DNA from: Pseudomonadota bacterium
GTDB taxonomy: Bacteria > Pseudomonadota > Alphaproteobacteria > Rhodobacterales > Rhodobacteraceae
Direction: 5' to 3'
Length of the DNA: 64,000 bases
Assembly: GCA_018240425.1 (NCBI GenBank)
Contig: JAFEFU010000055.1
Coordinates: forward strand, 1-64,000
Part shown: piece by piece, positions 1 to 8,530 of the stretch
Layout: every line of letters begins with the position of its first letter
Numbering within the stretch: position 1 is the stretch's first letter
Made by a program: the position numbers and the translations under genes
Notes under the pieces: generated by a model
What the model was told of the DNA's origin: nothing
What the model saw: the letters and a program-made list of their open reading frames with translations, nothing else
Databases searched by the model: none

Positions 1-174
1 GACGAGGGCCGCACCATGATCCTTGTCACGCACGAGATGAAGTTCGCCCGCGAGGTCGCGAGCCATGTCGTCTATCTTTACAACGGGCTCATCGAAGAAG
101 AAGGCCCGCCCGAGCAGCTGTTCGGCGCCCCGAAATCGGAGCGTCTGAAACAGTTCCTGAAATCCGTGGGCTGA
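1..174 (+). CDS. Amino acid ABC transporter ATP-binding protein, C-terminal fragment
   Basis: This is the last 57 codons of an ATPase cut by the window edge; the reading frame begins at base 1. The visible part contains the switch (H-loop) region, TMILVTHEMKFAREV, followed by a segment typical of GlnQ/HisP-type ATPases (GxIEEEGPPEQLF) and a tail that ends in FLKSVG. Its role would be to power uptake of a polar amino acid by the two permeases encoded downstream. The binding-protein gene starts 31 bp after the stop, so the four genes look like one operon. The Walker A and signature motifs lie outside the window and cannot be checked. The substrate is not determined. Confidence 0.9.
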   Translation, partial: DEGRTMILVTHEMKFAREVASHVVYLYNGLIEEEGPPEQLFGAPKSERLKQFLKSVG

Positions 175-205
175 CCCGGATCCACTGACCAACCGAGAGG
201 AAGAC

Positions 206-970
206 ATGAAGAAGATTGCACTTGCCCTGGCTGCCGCTCTGGCCTTTGGCACGGCGGCCAATGCCGCCCCGGTCAAGGTCGGCATCGCCGCCGAACCCTA
301 TCCGCCCTTCGCTTCGCCCGATGCCGCCGGCAACTGGACCGGCTGGGAAGTCGACATCATCAACGCCGTCTGCAAGGCCGCCGAGATGGAATGCAAGATC
401 ACCCCGGTCGCCTGGGAAGGGATCATCCCGTCCCTGACCGGCGGACAGATCGACGCGATCATGGCCTCGATGTCGATCACGGCCGAGCGCGAGAAGGTCA
501 TCGACTTCTCCGACAAGTACTACAACACCCCGACGGTGATCGTCGCCGCCAAGGGCTCGGGCCTGAAGCCGACGCCGGAAAGCCTCAAGGGCAAGATCAT
601 CGGCGTGCAGGTCTCGACCATCCACGAAGCCTACGTCAAGGCGCATTTCCCCGAATCCGAGCTGAAGACCTACCAGACCACCGACGAGGGCTTCCAGGAT
701 CTGGCCGCCGGGCGCATCGACGCCTCGCAGGCCGACTCGATCGCCATTGACGCCTTCATGGCCACCGACGCGGGCAAGGCCTGCTGCGAAGTGATCGGCG
801 CGGTCGCGGACGACCCGGCGATCCTCGGCGCCGGTGTGGGCGTCGGCCTGCGCAAGGGCGACACTGCGCTGAAGGACAAGTTCAACGCCGCCATCAAGAA
901 GATCCGCGAGGACGGAACCTACGACGAGATCACCAAGAAGTATTTCTCTTCGTCGATCTATGGCAATTGA
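206..970 (+). CDS. Periplasmic polar amino acid-binding protein (SBP family 3)
   Basis: The 254-residue product is the solute receptor of the importer. It starts with a clear Sec signal peptide (MKKIALALAAALAFGTAANA, cleavage near residue 20). The mature protein shows family-3 features: an AAEPYPPF strand, the GWEVDIINAVCK segment, and WEGIIPSLTGGQIDAIMASMSIT, which matches the conserved lid region of lysine/arginine/ornithine, octopine and histidine binders. A late CC pair (GKACCEVIG) could form a disulfide. A good ribosome site (GAGAGGAAG) precedes the ATG. Ligand specificity cannot be read from sequence alone; a basic or related polar amino acid is an inference from overall similarity to the HisJ/OccT group. 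Confidence 0.9.
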   Translation: MKKIALALAAALAFGTAANAAPVKVGIAAEPYPPFASPDAAGNWTGWEVDIINAVCKAAEMECKITPVAWEGIIPSLTGGQIDAIMASMSITAEREKVIDFSDKYYNTPTVIVAAKGSGLKPTPESLKGKIIGVQVSTIHEAYVKAHFPESELKTYQTTDEGFQDLAAGRIDASQADSIAIDAFMATDAGKACCEVIGAVADDPAILGAGVGVGLRKGDTALKDKFNAAIKKIREDGTYDEITKKYFSSSIYGN

Positions 971-979
971 GGTGACTGA

Positions 980-1732
980 GTGCTGACGCTGGTAACCCTG
1001 GACGGGGCCGCTTCTGCATTCGATCTTCTGGCCTGGTCGCCCCCCGGATGGGGGGCGACACTCGTCGCCGGCCTCTGGAACACGATACTGATCGCGTCCG
1101 GGGCCTACGCGCTGGGTCTGGCCATCGGGGTGCTGGGCGCATTCGGCAAGCTTTACGGCGGACCGGTCACGAAGGATCTGCTGGGCGTCTACACCACGCT
1201 GGTGCGCGCGGTGCCCGAACTGGTGCTGATCCTGATCCTGAACTATGCCTTCCGGGGCCTGCTCAACCAGGCGCTGGCGAAACTGGGCTATCCGCCGGTG
1301 GAACTCTCCGGCGTGGCGATCGGCATAGCCATTCTCGGCGTGGTGCAGGGCGCCTATTCGACCGAGGTCCTGCGCGGCGCGATCCTGTCGGTCCCGGCCG
1401 GCCAGATCGAGGCGGCGCGGGCGATGGGCATGTCCCCGGTCCTTCTGGCGCGGCGGATCACGCTGCCCCTGATGATGGCCGCCGCCATTCCCGGCCTGGC
1501 GAACCTGTGGCTGACGGTGACCAAGGACACGGCACTTCTGGCGGTGGTGGGCTTTATCGAACTGACCAAGGCGACATCGCTCGCGGCCGCGACCACCAAG
1601 GTCTTCTTCACCTTCTACATGGCCGGCGGCGTCCTCTACCTGATCCTCTCCCTGGGATCGACGCTCGTCTTCGGCCGGATCGAGAGATGGGCGCGCAAGG
1701 GACAGCGGGTCATCAGCCGGGGAGAGAACTGA
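980..1732 (+). CDS. Amino acid ABC transporter permease (HisQ/OccQ type)
   Basis: This 250-residue integral membrane protein is one half of the heteromeric inner-membrane channel. It starts at a GTG 9 bp after the binding-protein stop. Hydrophobic segments lie near residues 35-55, 70-100, 110-130 and 180-225. The cytoplasmic EAA loop that docks on the ATPase is visible as GQIEAARAMGMSPVLLARRITLP, around residues 140-165. The length matches the His/Glu/Gln/Arg/opine permease family (about 230-250). Its stop overlaps the next permease start by one base (TGATG), so the two subunits are translationally coupled. Confidence 0.9.
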   Translation: MLTLVTLDGAASAFDLLAWSPPGWGATLVAGLWNTILIASGAYALGLAIGVLGAFGKLYGGPVTKDLLGVYTTLVRAVPELVLILILNYAFRGLLNQALAKLGYPPVELSGVAIGIAILGVVQGAYSTEVLRGAILSVPAGQIEAARAMGMSPVLLARRITLPLMMAAAIPGLANLWLTVTKDTALLAVVGFIELTKATSLAAATTKVFFTFYMAGGVLYLILSLGSTLVFGRIERWARKGQRVISRGEN

Positions 1733-2505
1733 TGGGCGATTTCCTCAGACCGCTTCACCGCAGGATCATGCTGGCGATCGCGCTGGCGATCGTCGGCTCC
1801 TGCGTCTGGCTCCTGAACTGGGAATGGCTGCCGAAATACATGCCCGTCATCCTTTCCGGGATCTGGATAACCGCATGGATGACCGTGGTGACGATGGTGC
1901 TCGGCATGGTCTGCGCCGTGCTTCTCGGGATCGCGCAGGCGGCGGGGCCGGTATGGCTGGCCTGGCCAGCCAAGGCCTATTGCACGGTGATCCGCGGCAC
2001 TCCGCTTCTGTTGCAGCTCTGGCTGCTTTACTTCGGGCTGGGGTCGTTCTTCCCGCTGTTCCCGGAAATCCGGCAGAGCTTCCTGTGGCCGATCCTGCGC
2101 CAGGCCTGGCCCTATGCGGTCCTGGCCCTGACCATGAGCGTCGCGGGCTATGAGGGCGAGGTCATGCGCGGCGCCTTCAAGGGTGTGCCGCACGGCCAGC
2201 TCGAGGCCGCCAAGGCGATGGGGATGCCGCGCTTCACCGCCTTCCGGCGCATCTGGCTGCCGCAGGCGGTCCATCGGGCCCTGCCGACCATCGGCGGCGA
2301 GACCGTGCTGCAGATGAAGTCGACGCCGCTGATCGCGACCATCTCGATCTTCGACATCTACGGCGTGGCGCGCCGCATTACCCAGGACACGCTGATCGTC
2401 TACGAGCCGCTGCTGATGCTTGCCGTGGTCTACATGACGATGGCGGGGATCATCGTCCTCTTCTTCCGCTGGCTGGAAAGCCGCCTGCCGACGCGGACCG
2501 CCTGA
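1732..2505 (+). CDS. Amino acid ABC transporter permease (HisM/OccM type)
   Basis: This is the second permease subunit (257 residues). The ATG at 1732 overlaps the preceding stop and follows GGGGAGAG, so it is preferred to upstream starts in the same open frame, which lie inside the previous gene. It has about five membrane segments. The EAA loop reads GQLEAAKAMGMPRFTAFRRIWLP near residues 155-180. The segment VIRGTPLLLQLWLLYFGLG is the signature of the opine/polar amino acid permease family. It closes the importer operon and ends 22 bp before the oppositely oriented phosphatase gene. Confidence 0.9.
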   Translation: MGDFLRPLHRRIMLAIALAIVGSCVWLLNWEWLPKYMPVILSGIWITAWMTVVTMVLGMVCAVLLGIAQAAGPVWLAWPAKAYCTVIRGTPLLLQLWLLYFGLGSFFPLFPEIRQSFLWPILRQAWPYAVLALTMSVAGYEGEVMRGAFKGVPHGQLEAAKAMGMPRFTAFRRIWLPQAVHRALPTIGGETVLQMKSTPLIATISIFDIYGVARRITQDTLIVYEPLLMLAVVYMTMAGIIVLFFRWLESRLPTRTA

Positions 2506-2527
2506 CGCGCTCGCGGCGTGGCCGGCG

Positions 2528-3070
2528 TCAGAGGATGCCGGTCACGAACCTGTCCGGTCCCGACCCCGCGCGGTAGGTCCAGCGGACCAGGATCGCGGCG
2601 GCAAGGCCGGTCAGCCCGCCGCCGAGCACGTCCGAGACATAGTGCGTGCCGACATAGATGCGCGACAGGCAGACGAGGAAGGCCAGCACCCCCACCACCA
2701 GCGCCCGCCGCCCCTGCCGCGCCAGAAGGAAGGCAAAGAGGATCGCCAGCGCGGCGGTGGCATGGTCGGACGGAAAGGACCAGTCGGGACTGGGCGCGAT
2801 GATGAGGTGGCTGACGCCCGCGTCATAGGGGCGGGGCCGGTGGACGAAGAGAAGGACGATCTGGTTCAGGCCCTCGCCCAGAAGGAAGGAAAGACCCGCC
2901 GAGGCGCAAGCGTGGCGCACCCTCGGCCGGCCGGCACGCGCCCACCATTGCAGCACCACATAGGCGACCATCACCGGCACCCCGGCCCGGGTCGCGCCCA
3001 GCATCAGCGCGTCGGCCCAGGGCGTGTGCCCGGCGAAGGAATTGATCCATTGCGTGATCGCCTGATCCAT
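2528..3070 (-). CDS. PAP2-family phosphatase, BcrC-like undecaprenyl-diphosphatase
   Basis: The product is a membrane lipid phosphatase of about 180 residues with several hydrophobic helices. The catalytic signature of the type-2 acid phosphatase family is present: HRPRPYD (motif 1), SFPSDHATAALA (motif 2) and SRIYVGTHYVSDVLGG (motif 3). The PSDH variant of motif 2 is typical of BcrC-type enzymes that recycle undecaprenyl pyrophosphate for cell-wall synthesis, so that role is inferred. The lysine usually seen seven residues before RP in motif 1 is not evident. The ATG at 3070 (MDQAIT) is chosen; an upstream in-frame start at 3115 would overlap the divergent gene at 3114. Exact substrate is uncertain. 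Confidence 0.8.
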   Translation of the reverse strand: MDQAITQWINSFAGHTPWADALMLGATRAGVPVMVAYVVLQWWARAGRPRVRHACASAGLSFLLGEGLNQIVLLFVHRPRPYDAGVSHLIIAPSPDWSFPSDHATAALAILFAFLLARQGRRALVVGVLAFLVCLSRIYVGTHYVSDVLGGGLTGLAAAILVRWTYRAGSGPDRFVTGIL

Positions 3071-3113
3071 TACATATCCCGCTGAACGAGTGACGAGGGG
3101 GTGCCGCCCGGAC

Positions 3114-3599
3114 ATGAACGACCGCCGCCTGCATCAGCTATTCGAAATCGGCATCCTGATGAAGGGGGCTCATGCGGTCATCGAATGCATCGGCGGCCTG
3201 ATGCTGGCGCTGATCGGAACCCAGACGATCACCAGCCTCGTGCAGGCCCTGACCCAGGACGAGCTGATCGAGGACCGCGCCGACTACATCGCCAACACGC
3301 TTCTGCACTTCGCCCAGACCTTCTCGGTCAGCACCCAGCATTTCTATGCCTTCTACCTGCTCAGCCACGGCATCGTGAAGCTGGCGCTGGTGGCGGGGCT
3401 TCTGGCCGGACGGCTCTGGGCCTATCCGGCGGCGCTGGCGGCGATGGGGCTGTTCATCGCCTACCAGCTTTACCGCTATTCCTATACCCACGGGATCGGG
3501 CTGATCGTCCTGACCGTCTTCGATCTGGCGGTGATCTGGCTGATCTGGCGGGAATACCGGGTGGTGCGCGCCGCGGCGGCGCGGCAGGGCGCGGGCTGA
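3114..3599 (+). CDS. DUF2127-type small integral membrane protein
   Basis: This 161-residue protein has about four hydrophobic segments and the pattern of the DUF2127 family: an N-terminal [15 protein letters not shown], a central [21 protein letters not shown], and a C-terminal [29 protein letters not shown]. No catalytic motif is visible and the function of the family is unknown. The ATG at 3114 is preferred to a GTG at 3090 in the same frame because it clears the start of the divergent PAP2 gene. The gap to that start is only 43 bp, so the two genes must share a compact divergent promoter region. Confidence 0.75.
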   Translation: MNDRRLHQLFEIGILMKGAHAVIECIGGLMLALIGTQTITSLVQALTQDELIEDRADYIANTLLHFAQTFSVSTQHFYAFYLLSHGIVKLALVAGLLAGRLWAYPAALAAMGLFIAYQLYRYSYTHGIGLIVLTVFDLAVIWLIWREYRVVRAAAARQGAG

Positions 3600-3679
3600 C
3601 GGGGGCGATTGGCCTTTCACTCGCCCGGCGGCAGGGCTATCGTGTCCGCCGACCCCCTCTTGCAGTCAGGATATCGCCC

Positions 3680-5518
3680 ATGCCCGCCTATCGCTCCCGC
3701 ACCTCGACCCACGGCCGCAACATGGCCGGCGCCCGCGGCCTGTGGCGGGCGACGGGCATGAAGGACGGCGATTTCGGCAAGCCGATCATCGCCATCGTCA
3801 ACAGCTTCACCCAGTTCGTGCCCGGCCACGTCCACCTGAAGGATCTGGGCCAGCTGGTCGCGCGCGAGGTCGAGGCGGCGGGCGGCGTCGCCAAGGAGTT
3901 CAACACCATCGCCGTCGACGACGGGATCGCGATGGGCCATGACGGGATGCTCTATTCGCTGCCCTCGCGCGAACTGATCGCCGACAGCGTGGAATACATG
4001 GTCAACGCCCATTGCGCCGACGCGATGGTCTGCATCTCGAACTGCGACAAGATCACCCCCGGGATGCTGATGGCGGCGATGCGGCTGAACATCCCGGCGG
4101 TCTTCGTCTCGGGCGGGCCGATGGAGGCGGGCAAGGTCGTCCTCAAGGGCAAGGAGGTGGCGCTCGACCTGGTCGATGCGATGGTTGCCGCCGCCGACGA
4201 TGCCGTCAGCGACGAGGACGTGGCCAAGATCGAACAGAACGCCTGCCCGACCTGCGGCTCCTGCTCGGGCATGTTCACCGCCAATTCGATGAACTGCCTG
4301 ACCGAGGCCCTGGGCCTCTCGCTGCCCGGCAACGGCTCGACCCTTGCCACCCACGCCGACAGGAAGCGCCTGTTCGTCGAGGCCGGCCACCTGATCGTCG
4401 ACATCACCCGGCGCCATTACGAACAGGACGACACCACCGTCCTGCCCCGCTCGGTCGCCAACAAGAAGGCCTTCGAGAACGCGATGTCGCTCGACATCGC
4501 GATGGGCGGCTCGACCAACACCGTCCTGCACATCCTGGCCACCGCCCACGAGGGCGGCATCGACTTCACGATGGACGACATCGACCGGCTGTCGCGCAAG
4601 GTGCCGGTGCTGTGCAAGGTCGCGCCCGCCAAGGCCGACGTGCACATGGAGGATGTCCACCGTGCGGGCGGGATCATGGCGATCCTCGGCCAGCTCGACG
4701 CCGCGGGCCTTCTGAACCGCGAGGTGCCGACCGTCCACGCCCGCTCGATCGGGGCGGCCATCGACCAGTGGGACATCTCGCGCACCAACCAGGAGTCGGT
4801 GCGCCAGTTCTATCTGGCCGCGCCCGGGGGCGTGCGCACCCAGACCGCCTTCAGCCAGTCGCGCCGCTGGGACGCGCTGGACCTCGACCGCGAACATGGC
4901 GTGATCCGCTCGGCCGGGACGCCGTTTTCCAAGGACGGCGGGCTGGCGGTGCTGGCCGGCAACATCGCGCCCGAAGGATGTATCGTCAAGACGGCAGGGG
5001 TGGACGAGTCGATCCTGGTCTTCCACGGCCCGGCGCGGGTCTTCGAATCGCAGAATGCCGCGGTCGAGGCGATCCTGTCGAACCGGATCAAGGCCGGCGA
5101 CGTCGTGGTGATCCGCTATGAGGGGCCGAAAGGCGGGCCGGGGATGCAGGAAATGCTCTACCCGACCAGCTACCTGAAGTCGAAGGGGCTCGGGAAGGCC
5201 TGCGCGCTCATCACGGACGGGCGGTTCTCGGGCGGCACCTCGGGCCTGTCCATCGGCCATGTCAGCCCCGAGGCCGCCTCGGGCGGGCTGATCGGCCTGG
5301 TCGAGGAGGGCGACCGGATCGAGATCGACATTCCCGCCCGCACCATCGTCTTGGCGGTGCCCGAGGCCGAACTCTCGCGCCGCCGCAAGGCCCAGGACGA
5401 AAAGGGCTGGCATCCTGCCAAGGCCCGCCCGCGCAAGATCTCGACCGCGCTGAAGGCCTACGGGCTTTTCGCCACCTCGGCCGCGACCGGCGCGGTGCGC
5501 AAGCTGCCGGAGGCGTGA
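3680..5518 (+). CDS. ilvD: Dihydroxy-acid dehydratase
   Basis: IlvD dehydrates 2,3-dihydroxy-isovalerate and 2,3-dihydroxy-3-methylvalerate to the 2-keto acids that lead to valine, isoleucine, leucine and pantothenate. The 612-residue length matches the family. The N-terminus ([33 protein letters not shown]), [18 protein letters not shown], and the iron-sulfur segment [18 protein letters not shown] near residues 189-206 are all intact, as is the C-terminal [12 protein letters not shown]. The ATG at 3680 is chosen because [17 protein letters not shown] is the normal start of the family. No leader peptide or attenuator is visible upstream. The open frame on the opposite strand here is a GC-rich shadow. 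Confidence 0.97.
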   Translation: MPAYRSRTSTHGRNMAGARGLWRATGMKDGDFGKPIIAIVNSFTQFVPGHVHLKDLGQLVAREVEAAGGVAKEFNTIAVDDGIAMGHDGMLYSLPSRELIADSVEYMVNAHCADAMVCISNCDKITPGMLMAAMRLNIPAVFVSGGPMEAGKVVLKGKEVALDLVDAMVAAADDAVSDEDVAKIEQNACPTCGSCSGMFTANSMNCLTEALGLSLPGNGSTLATHADRKRLFVEAGHLIVDITRRHYEQDDTTVLPRSVANKKAFENAMSLDIAMGGSTNTVLHILATAHEGGIDFTMDDIDRLSRKVPVLCKVAPAKADVHMEDVHRAGGIMAILGQLDAAGLLNREVPTVHARSIGAAIDQWDISRTNQESVRQFYLAAPGGVRTQTAFSQSRRWDALDLDREHGVIRSAGTPFSKDGGLAVLAGNIAPEGCIVKTAGVDESILVFHGPARVFESQNAAVEAILSNRIKAGDVVVIRYEGPKGGPGMQEMLYPTSYLKSKGLGKACALITDGRFSGGTSGLSIGHVSPEAASGGLIGLVEEGDRIEIDIPARTIVLAVPEAELSRRRKAQDEKGWHPAKARPRKISTALKAYGLFATSAATGAVRKLPEA

Positions 5519-5522
5519 GCGG

Positions 5523-6521
5523 ATGTATGTTCCCGCCCCCTCCCGCTATGGCGCCATGACCTATCGCCGGGTCGGGCGCTCGGGCCTGCGCCTGCCGGCC
5601 CTGTCCCTGGGCCTCTGGCACAATTTCGGCGGCGACGCGGTTCACGAGAACGCCCGCGCCATGTGCCGGACCGCCTTCGACCTGGGCATCACCCATTTCG
5701 ACCTGGCCAACAACTACGGCCCGCCGCCCGGCTCGGCCGAGGAAGCCTTCGGGCGCATCCTGAGGACCGATTTCGGTGGCCTGCGCGACGAACTGGTGAT
5801 CTCGTCCAAGGCCGGCTACCGCATGTGGGACGGACCCTATGGCGAATGGGGCAGCCGCAAATACCTGATCGCCTCGTGCGACCAGAGCCTGAAGCGCACC
5901 GGGCTCGAGTATTTCGACATCTTCTATTCGCACCGCTTCGATCCCGACACGCCGCTCGAGGAAACGATGGGGGCGCTCGACGCCATCGTGCGGGCGGGCA
6001 AGGCGCTTTATGTCGGCATCTCCAGCTATACGTCCGAACAGACGGCGCGCGCCGCCGCGATCCTGCGCGACCTCGGTACGCCCTGCCTGATCCACCAGCC
6101 GCGCTATTCGATCCTCGGCCGCTGGACCGAAAGGGACGGCCTGCTCGACCGGCTGGAAACCGAGGGGATGGGCTGCATCTCCTTCTCGCCCCTCGCCCAG
6201 GGGATGCTGTCGGCGAAATACCTGAACGGCATCCCGGCCGGCAGCCGCGCGGCATCGGGCAAGCTTGCCGCCAGCATCCTGAACGACGAGGCGATCCGGC
6301 GGCTGCGCGGCCTGAACGAGGTCGCCGCGGCGCGCGGGCAGAGCCTGGCGCAGATGGCGGTGGCCTACGTCTTGCGCGATCCGCGCATGACCTCGGCCCT
6401 GGTGGGGGCGAGCCGCCCCGAGCAGATCAGGGACAGCGTCGGCGCCCTCGCCAACACCGCCTTCAGCGCGGGCGAACTGGCGCAGATCGAGGAGCTGGCC
6501 TTCGAAAGCGAGGATTGGTAG
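5523..6521 (+). CDS. Aldo/keto reductase, YghZ/L-glyceraldehyde 3-phosphate reductase type
   Basis: This 332-residue NADPH-dependent oxidoreductase belongs to the AKR14-like group. The catalytic tetrad is recognisable: Asp and Tyr in FDLANNYGPPPGSAEEAFG, Lys in LVISSKAGYRMWDG, and His in DIFYSHRFDPDTPLEE. Cofactor-binding segments ISFSPLAQGMLS and SALVGASRPEQI are near the C-terminus. The start follows the ilvD stop by only 4 bp, so the two may be co-transcribed although no shared pathway is obvious. Members of the YghZ group reduce methylglyoxal and L-glyceraldehyde 3-phosphate; that substrate assignment is by family resemblance only. Confidence 0.88.
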   Translation: MYVPAPSRYGAMTYRRVGRSGLRLPALSLGLWHNFGGDAVHENARAMCRTAFDLGITHFDLANNYGPPPGSAEEAFGRILRTDFGGLRDELVISSKAGYRMWDGPYGEWGSRKYLIASCDQSLKRTGLEYFDIFYSHRFDPDTPLEETMGALDAIVRAGKALYVGISSYTSEQTARAAAILRDLGTPCLIHQPRYSILGRWTERDGLLDRLETEGMGCISFSPLAQGMLSAKYLNGIPAGSRAASGKLAASILNDEAIRRLRGLNEVAAARGQSLAQMAVAYVLRDPRMTSALVGASRPEQIRDSVGALANTAFSAGELAQIEELAFESEDW

Positions 6522-6858
6522 GGGGCCAGTCCGCTGCCATCGAAGCCTGCAAGGGTGGACAGGCGCGAGGCCGTCGCCTCGCGCCGCTGGCGAGAGGGGT
6601 CACGCGACCGGGCCGTGCGCCCGGCGCGCGGACGGCGCCCGCCCACCGGGCGGCGGGCGCCGTCCGTGCACGAACGATCGGGACGGCGGAACCCCCCTTG
6701 GCCTGCGCTCGCGCTCCGGCCAACGAACCGGGTGACGCGCCACTGGCGCGCCCCCTGATCGGTCCGGGCAGAGCGCCGGCAGGACCGGTCTTATTGCACG
6801 GGGTATCGTCGGCCTCAGGGTACAGGCAGGGGGCCGCCCTGCGGCCCCGCCACCTGCA
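6522..6858. other. Intergenic region between convergent genes, GC-rich hairpin inside
   Basis: This is a 337-bp gap between the aldo/keto reductase and grxD, which face each other. Apart from the strong hairpin listed separately I see no gene: short open frames here have no start-site support and no recognisable protein. A second, weaker inverted repeat (CGGTCC at about 6759 and GGACCG at about 6781) lies nearer the grxD end. Confidence 0.6.
6626..6669. terminator. Strong GC hairpin, candidate bidirectional terminator
   Basis: A perfect 14-bp inverted repeat runs 6630-6643 against 6652-6665 (GGACGGCGCCCGCC and its complement) with an 8-base loop. It extends outward by C-G at 6629/6666, a G-U wobble, and two more G-C pairs. 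It lies between two convergent genes, as expected for a shared terminator. There is no T-run on either side, so intrinsic termination is not certain; it may instead be an RNA-stabilising hairpin. Confidence 0.5.
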
Positions 6859-7221
6859 TCAGCCGTTGGCTTCGCGGATCTTGTCGGCGGCTTCCTTGTT
6901 GTAGGCCACGCCCTTGGCGTCGAACAGCTGGTCCAGCTCGCCCGAGAGCGTCATCTCGGTCACGATGTCGCAGCCTCCGACGAACTCGCCCTTGACGTAA
7001 AGCTGCGGGATCGTCGGCCAGTCGGAATAGTCCTTGATCCCCTGGCGGATGTCGGCGTCGGCCAGCACGTCGACATCCTTGTAGTCGACCCCCATGTAGT
7101 TCAGCACCCCGGCCACCCGGCTGGAAAAGCCGCACTGCGGCATGGTCTTGGTGCCCTTCATGTACAGGACCACGTCGTTTGCGGTGACGGTCTGGCGGAT
7201 CTGTTCGGCTGCGTCGGTCAT
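6859..7221 (-). CDS. grxD: Monothiol glutaredoxin, Grx4 family
   Basis: This 120-residue monothiol glutaredoxin carries the CGFS active-site motif (MPQCGFSSRV, near residue 29) and the WPTIPQLYVKGEFVGGCDI segment that binds glutathione. Grx4-type proteins coordinate a [2Fe-2S] cluster with glutathione and BolA partners, and act in cluster delivery and iron sensing. A BolA-like gene sits immediately upstream (8 bp apart, same strand), matching the known Grx-BolA partnership. The start MTDAAEQIRQ is preceded by AAAGAGAG. Length and motif are normal for the family. Confidence 0.95.
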   Translation of the reverse strand: MTDAAEQIRQTVTANDVVLYMKGTKTMPQCGFSSRVAGVLNYMGVDYKDVDVLADADIRQGIKDYSDWPTIPQLYVKGEFVGGCDIVTEMTLSGELDQLFDAKGVAYNKEAADKIREANG

Positions 7222-7229
7222 TCTCTCTT

Positions 7230-7472
7230 TCACTCCGGTGCCTTGGTGGTCAGGGCCAGCGCATGCAACTCGCCGTGCGCGCCCGCCATCTTTGCCTTCA
7301 GCGCCGCATAGACGGCGCGCTGCTGCTGGACGCGGTTCTGCCCGCGGAAGCTTTCGTCGATCACCTCGGCCGCCCAGTGATTCCCGTCGCCGGCAAGATC
7401 GGTGATGGTGATCTTCGCCTTCGGGAACGCGGCCCGGATGAGATGTTCGATATCCTGGGCTTCCATCGGCAT
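7230..7472 (-). CDS. BolA/IbaG-family protein
   Basis: This 80-residue protein has the BolA fold signature: a MEAQDIEHLIRAAFPKAKI start, DGNHWAAEVI, and RGQNRVQQQRAVYAALKAKMAG-type helix, with the invariant histidine in ELHALALTT. BolA proteins bind monothiol glutaredoxins through a shared iron-sulfur cluster; the adjacent grxD is the obvious partner. The second methionine (MEAQ) is an alternative start with equally good spacing. A short-tail BolA of the IbaG type fits better than the longer stress-morphogen BolA. Confidence 0.9.
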   Translation of the reverse strand: MPMEAQDIEHLIRAAFPKAKITITDLAGDGNHWAAEVIDESFRGQNRVQQQRAVYAALKAKMAGAHGELHALALTTKAPE

Positions 7473-7553
7473 CTGGCGTCCTTTTCCTTGGTATCGACGT
7501 GAATGTATGCCGGGCGGCAGCCAGCCGCAAGGTCGCGCCCGGCCCTGCGCGCG

Positions 7554-8027
7554 TCAGGCGAGTGCGGCAAGAAGCAGCGCCAGCGCGTGATCGACCGAAG
7601 CCTGGCGGACCGCGTCGCGGCCGAGGGCGCCAAACTCGACGGTTTCGCTCCGGGTCGGCTGTCCGGGCCGGGCGAGGCCGAAGCAGACCCGCCCCTCGGG
7701 CTTGAACTCCGATCCGCCCGGCCCGGCGATCCCGGTCACCGACAGCGCGAGCCCGGCACCCGAACGGGTCAGCGCCCCCTCTGCCATCTCGCGCGCGACC
7801 TCCTCGCTGACCGCGCCACGGGCGGCGAGCGTCGCCGGCCTCACGCCCAGCAGCGCGGTCTTGGCGGCGTTGGAATAGGTGACAAAGCCGCAGTCGAAGA
7901 TGTCGGACGAGCCCGCGACATCGGTGATCGCCCCGGCGACCAGCCCGCCGGTGCAGCTTTCGGCGGTGGCGATCCTAGTCCCCGCCGCCCGCGCCCGCGC
8001 CAGCAACTCCCCGGCCGCCGGCCTCAT
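7554..8027 (-). CDS. CinA C-terminal-type nicotinamide-nucleotide amidase
   Basis: This stand-alone CinA C-terminal domain protein (157 residues) is the PncC-type amidase that deamidates NMN to nicotinate mononucleotide in pyridine nucleotide salvage. Visible hallmarks are [22 protein letters not shown] near residue 19, [16 protein letters not shown], and [12 protein letters not shown]. The ATG overlaps the upstream pgpA stop by 4 bases (ATGA), so it is translationally coupled with ispDF and pgpA. The start is fixed by this overlap; the longer open frame on this strand reads through pgpA out of frame. Confidence 0.93.
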   Translation of the reverse strand: MRPAAGELLARARAAGTRIATAESCTGGLVAGAITDVAGSSDIFDCGFVTYSNAAKTALLGVRPATLAARGAVSEEVAREMAEGALTRSGAGLALSVTGIAGPGGSEFKPEGRVCFGLARPGQPTRSETVEFGALGRDAVRQASVDHALALLLAALA

Positions 8028-8530
8028 CTCAGGACGCCCAGAAGTACGATGTGGTAAAGCCCGGCGGCGGCGATCGCGGCAAGGCCCGCGTAAAGCCCCG
8101 CCCAGAGGTCGTCGAGCATCACCCCCGCCGCATCGCCGCGCCGGTCGGCCCGGCCGACGGCCCAGGGCTTCCAGATGTCGAAGAGGCGGAAGAAGAGGAA
8201 GGCCGCGAGCGGCGCGGGCCAGGGCAGGAACCCCTCCCACCCCCGCCACCAGAAGCCCGCCGCCGGAAACAGGAAGGCCAGCCACTGGCCCGCCACCTCG
8301 TCGATGACGATCTCGGACGGATCGTCGCCCGGGCGCCCGGCCAGTTCGCGCCCGCAGGCCCAGAACCCGGCGGCGGTGACCGCCAGCGTCGCGAGGACCA
8401 GCACCGGAAAGCCCAGGAACCGGTCGATCGCCCAGGCCATCAGGATCGCCACGAGCGAACCCCAGGTTCCCGGCGCGGGCCGCAGGAGCCCCGCCCCGAA
8501 CCAGACCGACAGAAGCCGCGACGGGCTCAT
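8024..8530 (-). CDS. pgpA: Phosphatidylglycerophosphatase A
   Basis: PgpA removes phosphate from phosphatidylglycerophosphate to make phosphatidylglycerol in the inner membrane. The 168-residue product has the family start [16 protein letters not shown], the metal-binding segment [14 protein letters not shown], and [18 protein letters not shown], followed by [10 protein letters not shown] near the C-terminus. Several hydrophobic helices are evident. Both ends overlap neighbours by four bases (ispDF upstream, cinA downstream), so this is the middle gene of a tightly coupled trio. Confidence 0.95.
   Translation of the reverse strand: MSPSRLLSVWFGAGLLRPAPGTWGSLVAILMAWAIDRFLGFPVLVLATLAVTAAGFWACGRELAGRPGDDPSEIVIDEVAGQWLAFLFPAAGFWWRGWEGFLPWPAPLAAFLFFRLFDIWKPWAVGRADRRGDAAGVMLDDLWAGLYAGLAAIAAAGLYHIVLLGVLR

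Noticed and set aside
3617..5413. Long open frame opposite ilvD (598 codons)
   Set aside because: It is an antisense shadow: ilvD on the other strand is complete with every family motif, and the reverse product is a His/Asp/Arg-rich string without domains.
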